Assembly (NCBI GenBank): GCA_023403375.1
Contig: JAEYEN010000058.1
Coordinates: 1 to 8,547 of the forward strand
Source of the DNA: Bacillota bacterium
Lineage (GTDB): Bacteria; Bacillota; Clostridia; Christensenellales; Borkfalkiaceae
Reading direction: 5' to 3'
DNA length: 8,547 nucleotides
The translations under genes and the position numbers were made by a program. The notes under the pieces were generated by a model. That model saw only the letters and a program-made list of their open reading frames with translations, did not search any database and had not been told where the DNA came from. Within the stretch, counting starts at the first letter, position 1. The number at the start of each line of letters is the position of its first letter. Positions 1 to 4,939 of this stretch are shown here, piece after piece.

Positions 1-1
1 C

Positions 2-262
2 GGTCAGACCATCAGGATTGAAAAACTTTCGGGCAACGTCGGCGACAAAGTAGAACTTAACGTTCATATGGTAGCAGACGAAAACGGTATCAAAGTAGCC
101 AAAGAAGCAGCAAACTTCAAGGCTGTCGGCGAAATCGTAGAACAGGGCAAAGCAAAGAAAATTATAGTTTTCAAGTACAAAGCCAAGAAGAACGAAAGGA
201 AGAAACAGGGACACAGACAGCCTTTCACCGCAGTTAAGATTACTGAAATCGCTGCGAAGTAA
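2..262 (+). CDS. rplU: 50S ribosomal protein L21, 3' part
   Basis: This is a structural protein of the large ribosomal subunit that binds 23S rRNA. The frame is open from base 2 to the TAA at 260-262 and gives 86 residues. It starts in the conserved GQTIRIEKL segment, so about 16 N-terminal residues lie before the window (the family is about 103 aa). The L21 signature is clear: KKIIVFKYKAKKN followed by a KKQGHRQPFT block near the C-terminus. The ATG at 68 is an internal methionine, not the start. rpmA follows 14 bases downstream, which is the usual rplU-rpmA order. In most Bacillota the Prp protease gene sits between the two, and here it is absent. Confidence 0.97.
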   Translation, partial: GQTIRIEKLSGNVGDKVELNVHMVADENGIKVAKEAANFKAVGEIVEQGKAKKIIVFKYKAKKNERKKQGHRQPFTAVKITEIAAK

Positions 263-276
263 CAGGAGGAGAGAAT

Positions 277-552
277 ATGTTTTTATTCAGATTATTTGCG
301 CACCACAAAGGTGGCGGTAGCACCAAAAACGGCAGAGACTCTAATTCCAAAAGACTTGGCATTAAAAGAGCCGACGGACAAGAAATTCTTGCCGGCGGAA
401 TAATCGTTCGTCAACGCGGAACCAAAATTCACCCCGGCAACAACGTGGGTATCGGCAGCGACGATACGTTATACGCTTTGATTGACGGCGTGGTCAAGTT
501 CGAAAGAATGGGAAGAGACGACAAAAAAGTCAGCGTTTACAGCAAAAATTAA
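277..552 (+). CDS. rpmA: 50S ribosomal protein L27 with cleavable N-terminal leader
   Basis: L27 is a large-subunit protein whose N-terminus reaches the peptidyl-transferase centre. The 91-residue product has the full family signature: STKNGRDSNSKRLG, RQRGTKIHPGNNVG and DGVVKFERMGR. It begins MFLFRLF-AHHKGGG. This matches the Bacillota form, in which a short leader ending in Phe is removed before the Ala by the cysteine protease Prp, exposing the mature A-x-x-K-G-G end. The leader differs from the usual LQFF: it reads FRLF. An AGGAGGA ribosome-binding site at 264-270 lies 6 bases before the ATG. The gene is followed directly by a terminator, so obg, a frequent downstream neighbour, is not co-transcribed here. 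Confidence 0.98.
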   Translation: MFLFRLFAHHKGGGSTKNGRDSNSKRLGIKRADGQEILAGGIIVRQRGTKIHPGNNVGIGSDDTLYALIDGVVKFERMGRDDKKVSVYSKN

Positions 553-560
553 CCGAATTT

Positions 561-586
561 AAGGGCTGAATGTTCAGCCCTTTTTT
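561..586 (+). terminator. Intrinsic terminator of rplU-rpmA
   Basis: The arms AAGGGCTGA (561-569) and TCAGCCCTT (574-582) form a perfect 9-bp stem with a 4-base loop, and the run of T continues to 586. It lies 9 bases after the rpmA stop and ends the ribosomal-protein transcript. Confidence 0.93.
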
Positions 587-657
587 CATATTGTTTAATA
601 ATTATTTTGTTTATTCTTTAATCAGAATAGTTTATTTTATATAAAAAATTTTACTAT

Positions 658-723
658 TATAAACATTATTATATAAAATTATATAAGACGTTTTTTATAT
701 AGAATATAGGACGTTATTATATA
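658..723 (+). repeat. Three degenerate AT-rich direct repeats upstream of ogg
   Basis: Three imperfect copies of a roughly 18-20 bp unit occur at 658-675, 682-701 and 705-723. The shared pattern is TATA-(purines)-ACGTT-TTATATA, with ACATT in the first copy, and copy starts are 24 and 23 bases apart. Each is weakly palindromic (TATA at one end, TATA at the other). More degenerate relatives may lie near 626-643 and 744-760, and the 11-mer AATAGTTTATT occurs at both 626 and 726. The 587-770 spacer is almost entirely A and T, so low-complexity chance similarity is a real alternative. No gene was seen in it. Confidence 0.4.
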
Positions 724-755
724 AAAATAGTTTATTAGTTGCTTATAAGTTTGTT

Positions 756-761
756 TATAAA
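756..761 (+). promoter_or_regulatory. Possible -10 box placing transcription start at the ogg start codon
   Basis: TATAAA at 756-761 would put the start point near 768, only about 3 bases before the ATG at 771. No Shine-Dalgarno sequence lies in the preceding bases, so the ogg mRNA could be leaderless or nearly so. No convincing -35 hexamer is spaced correctly. In such AT-rich DNA other -10-like sites are frequent, so this is only a suggestion. Confidence 0.22.
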
Positions 762-770
762 ATCGTTATT

Positions 771-1610
771 ATGAAAAAGATTGATTACGACGGGCAATTT
801 TTCAGCGTTAAAGACACGCTTTCCTGCGGGCAGATATTCCGTTACGCCCCTTATAAAGACGGGTTTTTGGTTTTTTCGGGCGATAAATGTTGTTATGCTT
901 ACAATAACGGCGGCAAAGCGATAATAGAGTGCGATATAGAAAAAGAAAAATATTTTTACGATTATTTTGACTTGGAAAGGGATTATAACGCGATTTATCG
1001 TGCGGCGCTTGAAGAAAAAGAAGAGATAATAAGAACTTCCGCCACGCTCGGCAAGGGCATAAGAATATTAAATCAGAATAAGACCGAAACGCTTTTTTCG
1101 TTTATTGTTTCGCAAAACAATAACATTCCGAGAATTAAAAAAATCTTAAACGGTCTGTGTGAAAAATTAGGCGAAGAAAGGTCGTTTGACGGCGTGAAGT
1201 TTTATTCCTTTCCCACCGCAGAGAAAATGGCGGAAAAACCTATTGAGTTTTTTACTTCGGCGGGGCTTGGTTATCGCGCGGGATATATCAAAAAACTTGC
1301 GGACGATATGGTTTCGGGCTTTAATCCCGAAACGCTTTCCGATTTATCCACAAAAGAATTAAGGAAAAAACTTGTCGGTATTTACGGAGTCGGGCCCAAA
1401 GTTGCCGACTGCGTTACGCTTTTCGGCTATCACAGGGCGGACAGTTTTCCCGTGGATACCTGGATAGAGAAAGTTTACGCCGAGAATTTTAACGGAACAA
1501 TAAAAGAAAGAAACAAAGTATCGGAGTATTTTCTGGACAGGTTCAAAGATAATTCGGGATATTATCAACAATATCTTTTTTATTATAAAAGGTCGCTCGA
1601 AAACAAATAA
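771..1610 (+). CDS. ogg: 8-oxoguanine DNA glycosylase/AP lyase, OGG1 type
   Basis: This enzyme excises 8-oxoguanine opposite cytosine and nicks the abasic site in base-excision repair. The 279-residue protein has an OGG N-terminal domain (about 1-110, with LSCGQIFRY at 18-25) and a helix-hairpin-helix GPD glycosylase domain. Diagnostic features are SQNNNIPRI (114-122), the hairpin LVGIYGVGPKVADC (201-214) with the Schiff-base lysine K210, PVDTW (227-231) with catalytic D229, and the C-terminal GYYQQYLFYYKR helix. The full set of catalytic residues is present, so it should be active. The ATG at 771 matches the family N-terminus and no upstream in-frame start codon was found, but there is no visible ribosome-binding site. 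It stands alone after the AT-rich spacer, and no terminator was seen before the next promoter. AlkA-type glycosylases share the fold, but the NNN motif and tail favour OGG. Confidence 0.93.
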   Translation: MKKIDYDGQFFSVKDTLSCGQIFRYAPYKDGFLVFSGDKCCYAYNNGGKAIIECDIEKEKYFYDYFDLERDYNAIYRAALEEKEEIIRTSATLGKGIRILNQNKTETLFSFIVSQNNNIPRIKKILNGLCEKLGEERSFDGVKFYSFPTAEKMAEKPIEFFTSAGLGYRAGYIKKLADDMVSGFNPETLSDLSTKELRKKLVGIYGVGPKVADCVTLFGYHRADSFPVDTWIEKVYAENFNGTIKERNKVSEYFLDRFKDNSGYYQQYLFYYKRSLENK

Positions 1611-1626
1611 ATAGTATAAAAAATAA

Positions 1627-1656
1627 TTGTCAAAAGCGATAAAATTATGTTATACT
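1627..1656 (+). promoter_or_regulatory. Sigma-A promoter with extended -10 for the NifU-like/GGGtGRT operon
   Basis: The -35 TTGTCA is at 1627-1632, followed by an 18-base spacer and -10 TATACT at 1651-1656. TG at 1648-1649 forms an extended -10. The start point would be near 1663, about 38 bases before the ATG at 1701, which has GGAGGG at 1685-1690. Confidence 0.8.
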
Positions 1657-1700
1657 TAACAAGAAAAAAATTTTAAACAAATTTGGAGGGCATATAATCT

Positions 1701-2402
1701 ATGCAGTATTCAACTGAAGTTAAAGAAATGTGCTGTGTCGCCAAAGGTCCGAAACACGGTCCCGCTCCCATTCCCGAAGAGGGAAAATGGGTAATGGCGA
1801 AAGAAATCAAAGACATTTCCGCCTATACTCACGGCGTAGGCTGGTGCGCACCGCAACAGGGCGCGTGCAAACTTTCGCTCAACGTTAAAAACGGTATAAT
1901 CGAAGAAGCGCTTATCGAAACGATAGGCTGTTCGGGCATGACTCATTCCGCGGCTATGGCGGCAGAAATTCTCCCCGGCAAAACCCTTTTGGAAGCGCTT
2001 AATACCGACCTTGTGTGCGACGCTATCAATACCGCGATGAGAGAACTCTTTTTGCAGATTGTTTACGGTCGTTCGCAGTCCGCTTTCTCCGAAGACGGTT
2101 TAGTAATCGGCGCAGGACTTGAAGATTTGGGCAAAGGAACTCGTTCTATGGTAGGCACTATGTACGGCACCAAAGAAAAGGGCGTAAGATACCTTGAAAT
2201 GACCGAAGGTTACTGCACAAAAATGGCTCTCGACAGCGATAATCAGGTTATCGGCTATGAATTTGTTTCTCTCGGCAAGATGACCGATTTTATAAAGAAA
2301 GGTTTAACTCCTAACGAAGCCTATGAAAAATCCAAAGGCACTTACGGCAGATTTAAACCCGAAGACGGCGCGGTTAAATACATTGACCCGCGTAAAGAAT
2401 AA
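1701..2402 (+). CDS. NifU/IscU-like iron-sulfur scaffold family protein, GGGtGRT-associated
   Basis: This 233-residue protein carries a NifU N-terminal-like domain at about 45-145. The segment KLSLNVKNGIIEEALIET then GCSGM aligns with the IscU stretch ending in GCGS, and the helix AAEILPGKTLLEAL (87-100) matches the IscU helix after it. Family knowledge therefore suggests binding or transfer of an Fe-S cluster. The ligand set is unusual. C77 is kept and C49 or C56 could replace the first ligand, but the CGD motif and the third IscU cysteine (HCS) are not recognisable; the matching region reads GRSQSAFSED. A region at about 146-233 follows that I do not recognise. Extra cysteines are C11, C12, C106 and C172. 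A strong ribosome-binding site (1685-1690) supports the start. It is the first gene of a pair with the GGGtGRT gene, 14 bases apart. The scaffold role is inferred, not shown. Confidence 0.85.
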   Translation: MQYSTEVKEMCCVAKGPKHGPAPIPEEGKWVMAKEIKDISAYTHGVGWCAPQQGACKLSLNVKNGIIEEALIETIGCSGMTHSAAMAAEILPGKTLLEALNTDLVCDAINTAMRELFLQIVYGRSQSAFSEDGLVIGAGLEDLGKGTRSMVGTMYGTKEKGVRYLEMTEGYCTKMALDSDNQVIGYEFVSLGKMTDFIKKGLTPNEAYEKSKGTYGRFKPEDGAVKYIDPRKE

Positions 2403-2416
2403 GGAGGGGTACTAAA

Positions 2417-3430
2417 ATGGCACAATTTGAAGGTTATGAAAGACGCGAAAGCAAAATTTTGGCGGCTTTGAAAGAATACGGTATTTCTTCCATAGACGAA
2501 TGTAAAGAAATTTGCGACAAAGCGGGTATTGACCCTTATACCATTACGCAGGAAACCCAGCCTATCTGCTTTGAAAACGCAAAATGGGCATATACGGTAG
2601 GTTCCGCAATCGCTATTAAAGCGGCTGAAAAAACGGGCGACAAATCCGCCGCTACCGCCGCTGCAAATATCGGCGTAGGCTTGCAGGCGTTCTGTATTCC
2701 CGGCTCTGTTGCGGAAAACAGAAAAGTCGGTTTAGGCCACGGCAATCTGGGCAAAATGCTATTGTCCGAAGAAACCGAATGCTTCTGCTTCTTGGCAGGA
2801 CACGAATCTTTTGCCGCTGCGGAAGGCGCGATTAAAATCGCTCTTAACGCAAACAAAGTAAGGGTTAAACCCCTCAGAGTTATTCTGAACGGACTAGGCA
2901 AAGACGCCGCGTTCATTATTTCCAGAATTAACGGATTTACCTATGTTGAAACCGAATTCGACCCCTATACCGAAGAAGTTAAGGTTGTTAAAGAAGTTCC
3001 TTACTCCAAAGGCCCCAGAGCGAACGTTAAGTGCTACGGCGCGGACAACGTTCCCGAAGGCGTTGCCATTATGAAGTTGGAAAACGTAGGCGTTTCTATT
3101 ACGGGTAACTCCACCAATCCTACAAGATTCCAGCACCCCGTTGCGGGAACATATAAAAAATGGTGCGTAGAAAACGGCATCAAATATTTCTCCGTCGCTT
3201 CCGGCGGTGGCACGGGCAGAACCCTTCACCCCGACAATATGGCGGCAGGTCCTTCTTCTTACGGCATGACCGATACTATGGGCAGAATGCACTCCGACGC
3301 GCAGTTCGCCGGCAGTTCGTCCGTTCCCGCTCACGTTGAAATGATGGGCTTAATCGGTATGGGTAACAACCCGATGGTCGGCGCTACCGTCGCTTGCGCG
3401 GTTGCGGTTGAAGAAGCGTTAAAGAAATAA
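2417..3430 (+). CDS. GGGtGRT family protein of unknown function
   Basis: This 337-residue protein is recognised by the family's namesake motif GGGTGRT at 263-269. A glycine-rich conserved C-terminal half surrounds it: HPDNMAAGPSSYGMTDTMGRM at 271-291, SSVPAHVEMMGLIGMGNNPMVG at 301-322. No signal peptide is seen; the Ala-rich stretches look like buried helices, so it is probably cytoplasmic. Cysteines at 29, 33, 51, 93, 122, 124, 206, 250 and 327, including C122-F-C124, could matter given the neighbour, but no standard Fe-S motif is evident. GGAGGGG at 2403-2409 lies 7 bases before the ATG. It is co-transcribed with the NifU-like gene, and this pairing recurs in anaerobic bacteria (recalled from general annotation knowledge, not searched). 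Its biochemical function is unknown to me; a cofactor- or cluster-dependent enzyme served by the scaffold is one inference. Confidence 0.92.
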   Translation: MAQFEGYERRESKILAALKEYGISSIDECKEICDKAGIDPYTITQETQPICFENAKWAYTVGSAIAIKAAEKTGDKSAATAAANIGVGLQAFCIPGSVAENRKVGLGHGNLGKMLLSEETECFCFLAGHESFAAAEGAIKIALNANKVRVKPLRVILNGLGKDAAFIISRINGFTYVETEFDPYTEEVKVVKEVPYSKGPRANVKCYGADNVPEGVAIMKLENVGVSITGNSTNPTRFQHPVAGTYKKWCVENGIKYFSVASGGGTGRTLHPDNMAAGPSSYGMTDTMGRMHSDAQFAGSSSVPAHVEMMGLIGMGNNPMVGATVACAVAVEEALKK

Positions 3431-3453
3431 TTTTTGCAAAACGTAAAGGCGAT

Positions 3454-3489
3454 AAAAAAGAGTTTTCTGTGCAGGAAAACTCTTTTTTT
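3454..3489 (+). terminator. Intrinsic terminator of the NifU-like/GGGtGRT operon
   Basis: GAGTTTTC (3460-3467) pairs with GAAAACTC (3475-3482), flanked by A6 at 3454-3459 and T7 at 3483-3489, which extend the stem. The A-run before it and T-run after it would let it act in both directions, though no convergent gene exists here. It lies 23 bases after the GGGtGRT stop. Confidence 0.9.
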
Positions 3490-3494
3490 GTTGC

Positions 3495-3564
3495 TTTTGT
3501 TTTGTTGTTTTTTATTGTTGCATTTACATTATTGTTTTTGTTTTGTTGCTTTTATATATTGTTG
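3495..3564 (+). repeat. Imperfect direct repeat in a G/T-rich stretch
   Basis: TTTTGTTTTGTTG occurs at 3495-3507 and exactly again at 3536-3548. Each copy is followed by a T-run and ATTGTTG, giving units of about 26-29 bases with a 41-base period. From 3481 to about 3575 the + strand is almost entirely T and G, with few A and very few C. A reading frame through it encodes a Phe/Leu-rich string that starts inside the terminator hairpin and has no ribosome-binding site, so I do not call a gene. Confidence 0.5.
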
Positions 3565-3581
3565 TTTTTAGATTGTTTCAG

Positions 3582-3691
3582 GCGTTTTTTCGGATATTAT
3601 ACGGAGCGTACTGTTTCAAATATTATCCTGAACGCGTTGCTTTCGGATAGTATCGTGAACGTGCTGAATTTATATATTATCCGAAAGCGTT
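3582..3691 (+). repeat. Tandem duplicated stem-loop unit (two ~54-base copies)
   Basis: Two successive hairpin units share their boundary. Unit 1 spans 3582-3635 and unit 2 spans 3634-3691. Each opens with GCGTT...TTTCGGATA and closes with ATTATCC followed by an inverted (C)GAA-type end. In unit 2 CTTTCGGATA (3640-3649) pairs perfectly with TATCCGAAAG (3678-3687), and the stem continues past one G-T wobble. Unit 1 folds similarly but with mismatches (GGATA/TATCC and GCGTT/AACGC). The loops are also alike (GAGCGTACTG against GAACGTGCTG). No T-run follows, so it is not an ordinary terminator. It could be a palindromic intergenic repeat, an RNA element or a protein-binding site. Confidence 0.65.
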
Positions 3692-3745
3692 AAAATAAAA
3701 AGTAATAAAACGATGGGAAAATTTGTTTTTTCTTTGGTTAAACGT

Positions 3746-3775
3746 TTGTAAAAAAGTTTGAGAGCGTGATATATT
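3746..3775 (+). promoter_or_regulatory. Probable promoter of the amidohydrolase gene
   Basis: TTGTAA (3746-3751) is followed by an 18-base spacer and TATATT (3770-3775). TG at 3767-3768 makes an extended -10, the same design as the promoter at 1627-1656. The start point would be near 3782. AAAGGAAG (3786-3793) then serves as ribosome-binding site for the ATG at 3802. Confidence 0.6.
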
Positions 3776-3801
3776 TTAATTAAATAAAGGAAGACGGAAT
3801 T

Positions 3802-4602
3802 ATGCTGATTATAGACGCACATGCTCATATATACCCCGAAAAGATAGCGCAAAAAGCCACGGAAGCGATAGGCGCGTTTTATAACATAAAAATGGAGATG
3901 CCGTCCGGCACGGCGGAAAGGCTTGTGTCTTTGGGTGAAAAAGCGGGGATAAGCCGCTACGTTGTTCATTCCTGCGCCACTAAACCCGAACAGGTTAAGG
4001 CAATAAACGATTTTATTAAAGCGGAAATGGATAAATTTCCGCAATTCATAGGATTTATGACCTTGCATGAAGACCTTACGGAAGAAGAAATATATAACGA
4101 GATAAAACGTTGTATGGCGCAAGGTTTTAAGGGTATTAAACTTCATCCCGACTTTCAGAAATTTTATATAGACGGCGAAAACGCCGATAAAATTTACAGA
4201 GTTTTAAGCGAGTTCGGTAATAATTTTCCTATTCTTTTCCATACGGGCGACAACAGATACGAGTATTCTAAACCTTATAGACTTAAAAACGTGGCAAAGA
4301 AATACAAAAATCTTAACTTTATAGGTGCACACTTCGGCGGATACCGTTGCTGGGACGACGTGGAGGTTTATAAAGGGCTCGATAACGTGAGATTCGATAC
4401 AAGTTCTTCGCTCCCGTTCATTTCCGCGGAAAAAGCCACAAACATTATATATATGTTGGGCGCAGAGAAATTTTTCTTCGGCACGGACTTTCCGATGTGG
4501 GACGCGGAAACCGAACTTAAACGTTTTGACAGACTGAAAATTACCGACGACGAGAAAGAAAACATACTCGGAAAAAATATTTTAAATTTTATTAAAATAT
4601 AA
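3802..4602 (+). CDS. Amidohydrolase-2 family metal-dependent hydrolase
   Basis: This 266-residue TIM-barrel protein belongs to the Amidohydro_2 group, whose members hydrolyse or decarboxylate small molecules using a divalent metal. The signatures are in order: DAHAHIYP (5-12) with the metal-binding H7-x-H9, GFKGIKLHPDF (108-118), FHTGD (146-150) with H147, GAHFGGY (175-181) with H177, and FFGTDFP (225-231) with the catalytic D229. The metal and catalytic set is complete, so the enzyme should be active. Length is normal to slightly short for the family. There is no signal peptide, so it is cytoplasmic. It has its own promoter and ribosome-binding site and is not clearly linked to either neighbour. 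The substrate cannot be told from sequence; the family spans decarboxylases related to 2-amino-3-carboxymuconate semialdehyde decarboxylase as well as hydrolases. Confidence 0.9.
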   Translation: MLIIDAHAHIYPEKIAQKATEAIGAFYNIKMEMPSGTAERLVSLGEKAGISRYVVHSCATKPEQVKAINDFIKAEMDKFPQFIGFMTLHEDLTEEEIYNEIKRCMAQGFKGIKLHPDFQKFYIDGENADKIYRVLSEFGNNFPILFHTGDNRYEYSKPYRLKNVAKKYKNLNFIGAHFGGYRCWDDVEVYKGLDNVRFDTSSSLPFISAEKATNIIYMLGAEKFFFGTDFPMWDAETELKRFDRLKITDDEKENILGKNILNFIKI

Positions 4603-4616
4603 GGGTAGAAAAACAG

Positions 4617-4645
4617 TTGACACGTTTTTGTTAAATTTATATAAT
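4617..4645 (+). promoter_or_regulatory. Perfect-consensus sigma-A promoter of the T-box operon
   Basis: TTGACA (4617-4622), a 17-base spacer and TATAAT (4640-4645) match the housekeeping consensus exactly. The start point would be near 4652. It begins 15 bases after the amidohydrolase stop. Such a strong promoter suits a gene whose control is exerted afterwards, by the leader. Confidence 0.93.
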
Positions 4646-4652
4646 ATTATTA

Positions 4653-4917
4653 AACACTTATAAATGCGATGACGGAAAAAAAGTTTTAAACCTCTTTTTT
4701 CAGAGAGCCGACGGTCGGTGTAAGTCGGTAAAAGACTTAAAACGCACTCCTTCCGTAGCAGAAACCGTGAAAGGTATTCTATGCAGTGTATCCCGCGTAG
4801 CGGTTTTCGGTTGGCACCGTAATATGCCTTATTAAGCGGTCGCTTGTTTTTTGCGGCAATTTGGGTGGTACCACGGTTCTTTCGTCCCATACTCTTTAAT
4901 AGGGTATGGGGTTTTTT
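4653..4917 (+). promoter_or_regulatory. T-box riboswitch leader, probable tRNA-Leu (CTC specifier)
   Basis: The T-box core AATTTGGGTGGTACCACGG is at 4858-4876. Hand folding of Stem I: TGC/GCA (4665-4667/4758-4760), a kink-turn-like GATG bulge, ACGGAA/TTCCGT (4672-4677/4751-4756), the specifier loop, GTTTTAA/TTAAAAC (4683-4689/4737-4743), TCTTTT/AAAAGA (4693-4698/4730-4735), the AGAGAG bulge (4702-4707), then CCGAC/GTCGG (4708-4712/4724-4728) with a GGTG-containing loop. The 3' side of the specifier loop is GCACTCC (4744-4750), placing CTC (4747-4749) as specifier, which is leucine. Stem III is AAGC/GCTT (4834-4837/4842-4845). Antiterminator helices are TGGG/CCCA (4862-4865/4886-4889) and ACGG/TCGT (4873-4876/4882-4885), around bulge TGGTACC. 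TGGT fits discriminator A. Uncharged tRNA-Leu should allow read-through. T-box identity is certain; the specifier is my fold. Confidence 0.94.
4885..4917 (+). terminator. T-box regulated terminator
   Basis: CCCATACTCT (4886-4895) pairs with AGGGTATGGG (4901-4910) over 10 bp with one T-G wobble and a 5-base loop, followed by G and six T. The 5' arm CCCA is also the 3' arm of the antiterminator, so the two folds exclude each other. It lies just before the ribosome-binding site of the downstream gene. Confidence 0.92.
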
Positions 4918-4923
4918 ATTACA

Positions 4924-4939
4924 GGAGGACAAAAAAGTG
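4924..4939 (+). promoter_or_regulatory. Ribosome-binding site and GTG start fixing the LeuA-like N-terminus
   Basis: GGAGG at 4924-4928 lies 8 bases before GTG at 4937-4939. The longer open frame beginning with ATG at 4844 would run through the T-box core and terminator hairpin and adds 31 residues unlike any LeuA. The GTG start yields MKKILIGDVSLRE, which aligns with the normal start of the family. Confidence 0.92.

Noticed and set aside
2536..3334. Minus-strand frames inside the GGGtGRT gene
   Set aside because: They are antisense shadows of a strongly supported coding gene with a conserved product.
3469..3693. Small Phe/Leu-rich frame on the + strand resembling a membrane peptide
   Set aside because: It starts with GTG inside the terminator loop, has no ribosome-binding site, and its hydrophobicity simply reflects the T-rich DNA and repeats.
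3670..4146. 158-codon frame on the minus strand
   Set aside because: It overlaps the clearly coding amidohydrolase and runs into the non-coding repeat region. It shows no recognisable domain.
4577..4600. Nine-bp inverted repeat at the end of the amidohydrolase gene (ATATTTTAA/TTAAAATAT)
   Set aside because: The stem is A/T only and is not followed by a T-run, so it is not convincing as a terminator.
4769..4780. GAAAGGTATTC in the leader, resembling the glycine specifier region of glyQS T-boxes
   Set aside because: By the Stem I pairing found, this lies 3' of the Stem I base (ending at 4760), in the Stem II area, so it cannot be the specifier loop. Glycine also fits the LeuA-like gene poorly. 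It remains the main alternative if the fold is wrong.
4844..4936. N-terminal extension of the LeuA-like gene from an ATG at 4844
   Set aside because: It would be translated from inside the T-box core and terminator hairpin, has no ribosome-binding site, and is unlike any LeuA N-terminus. The GTG at 4937 has GGAGG at the right distance.
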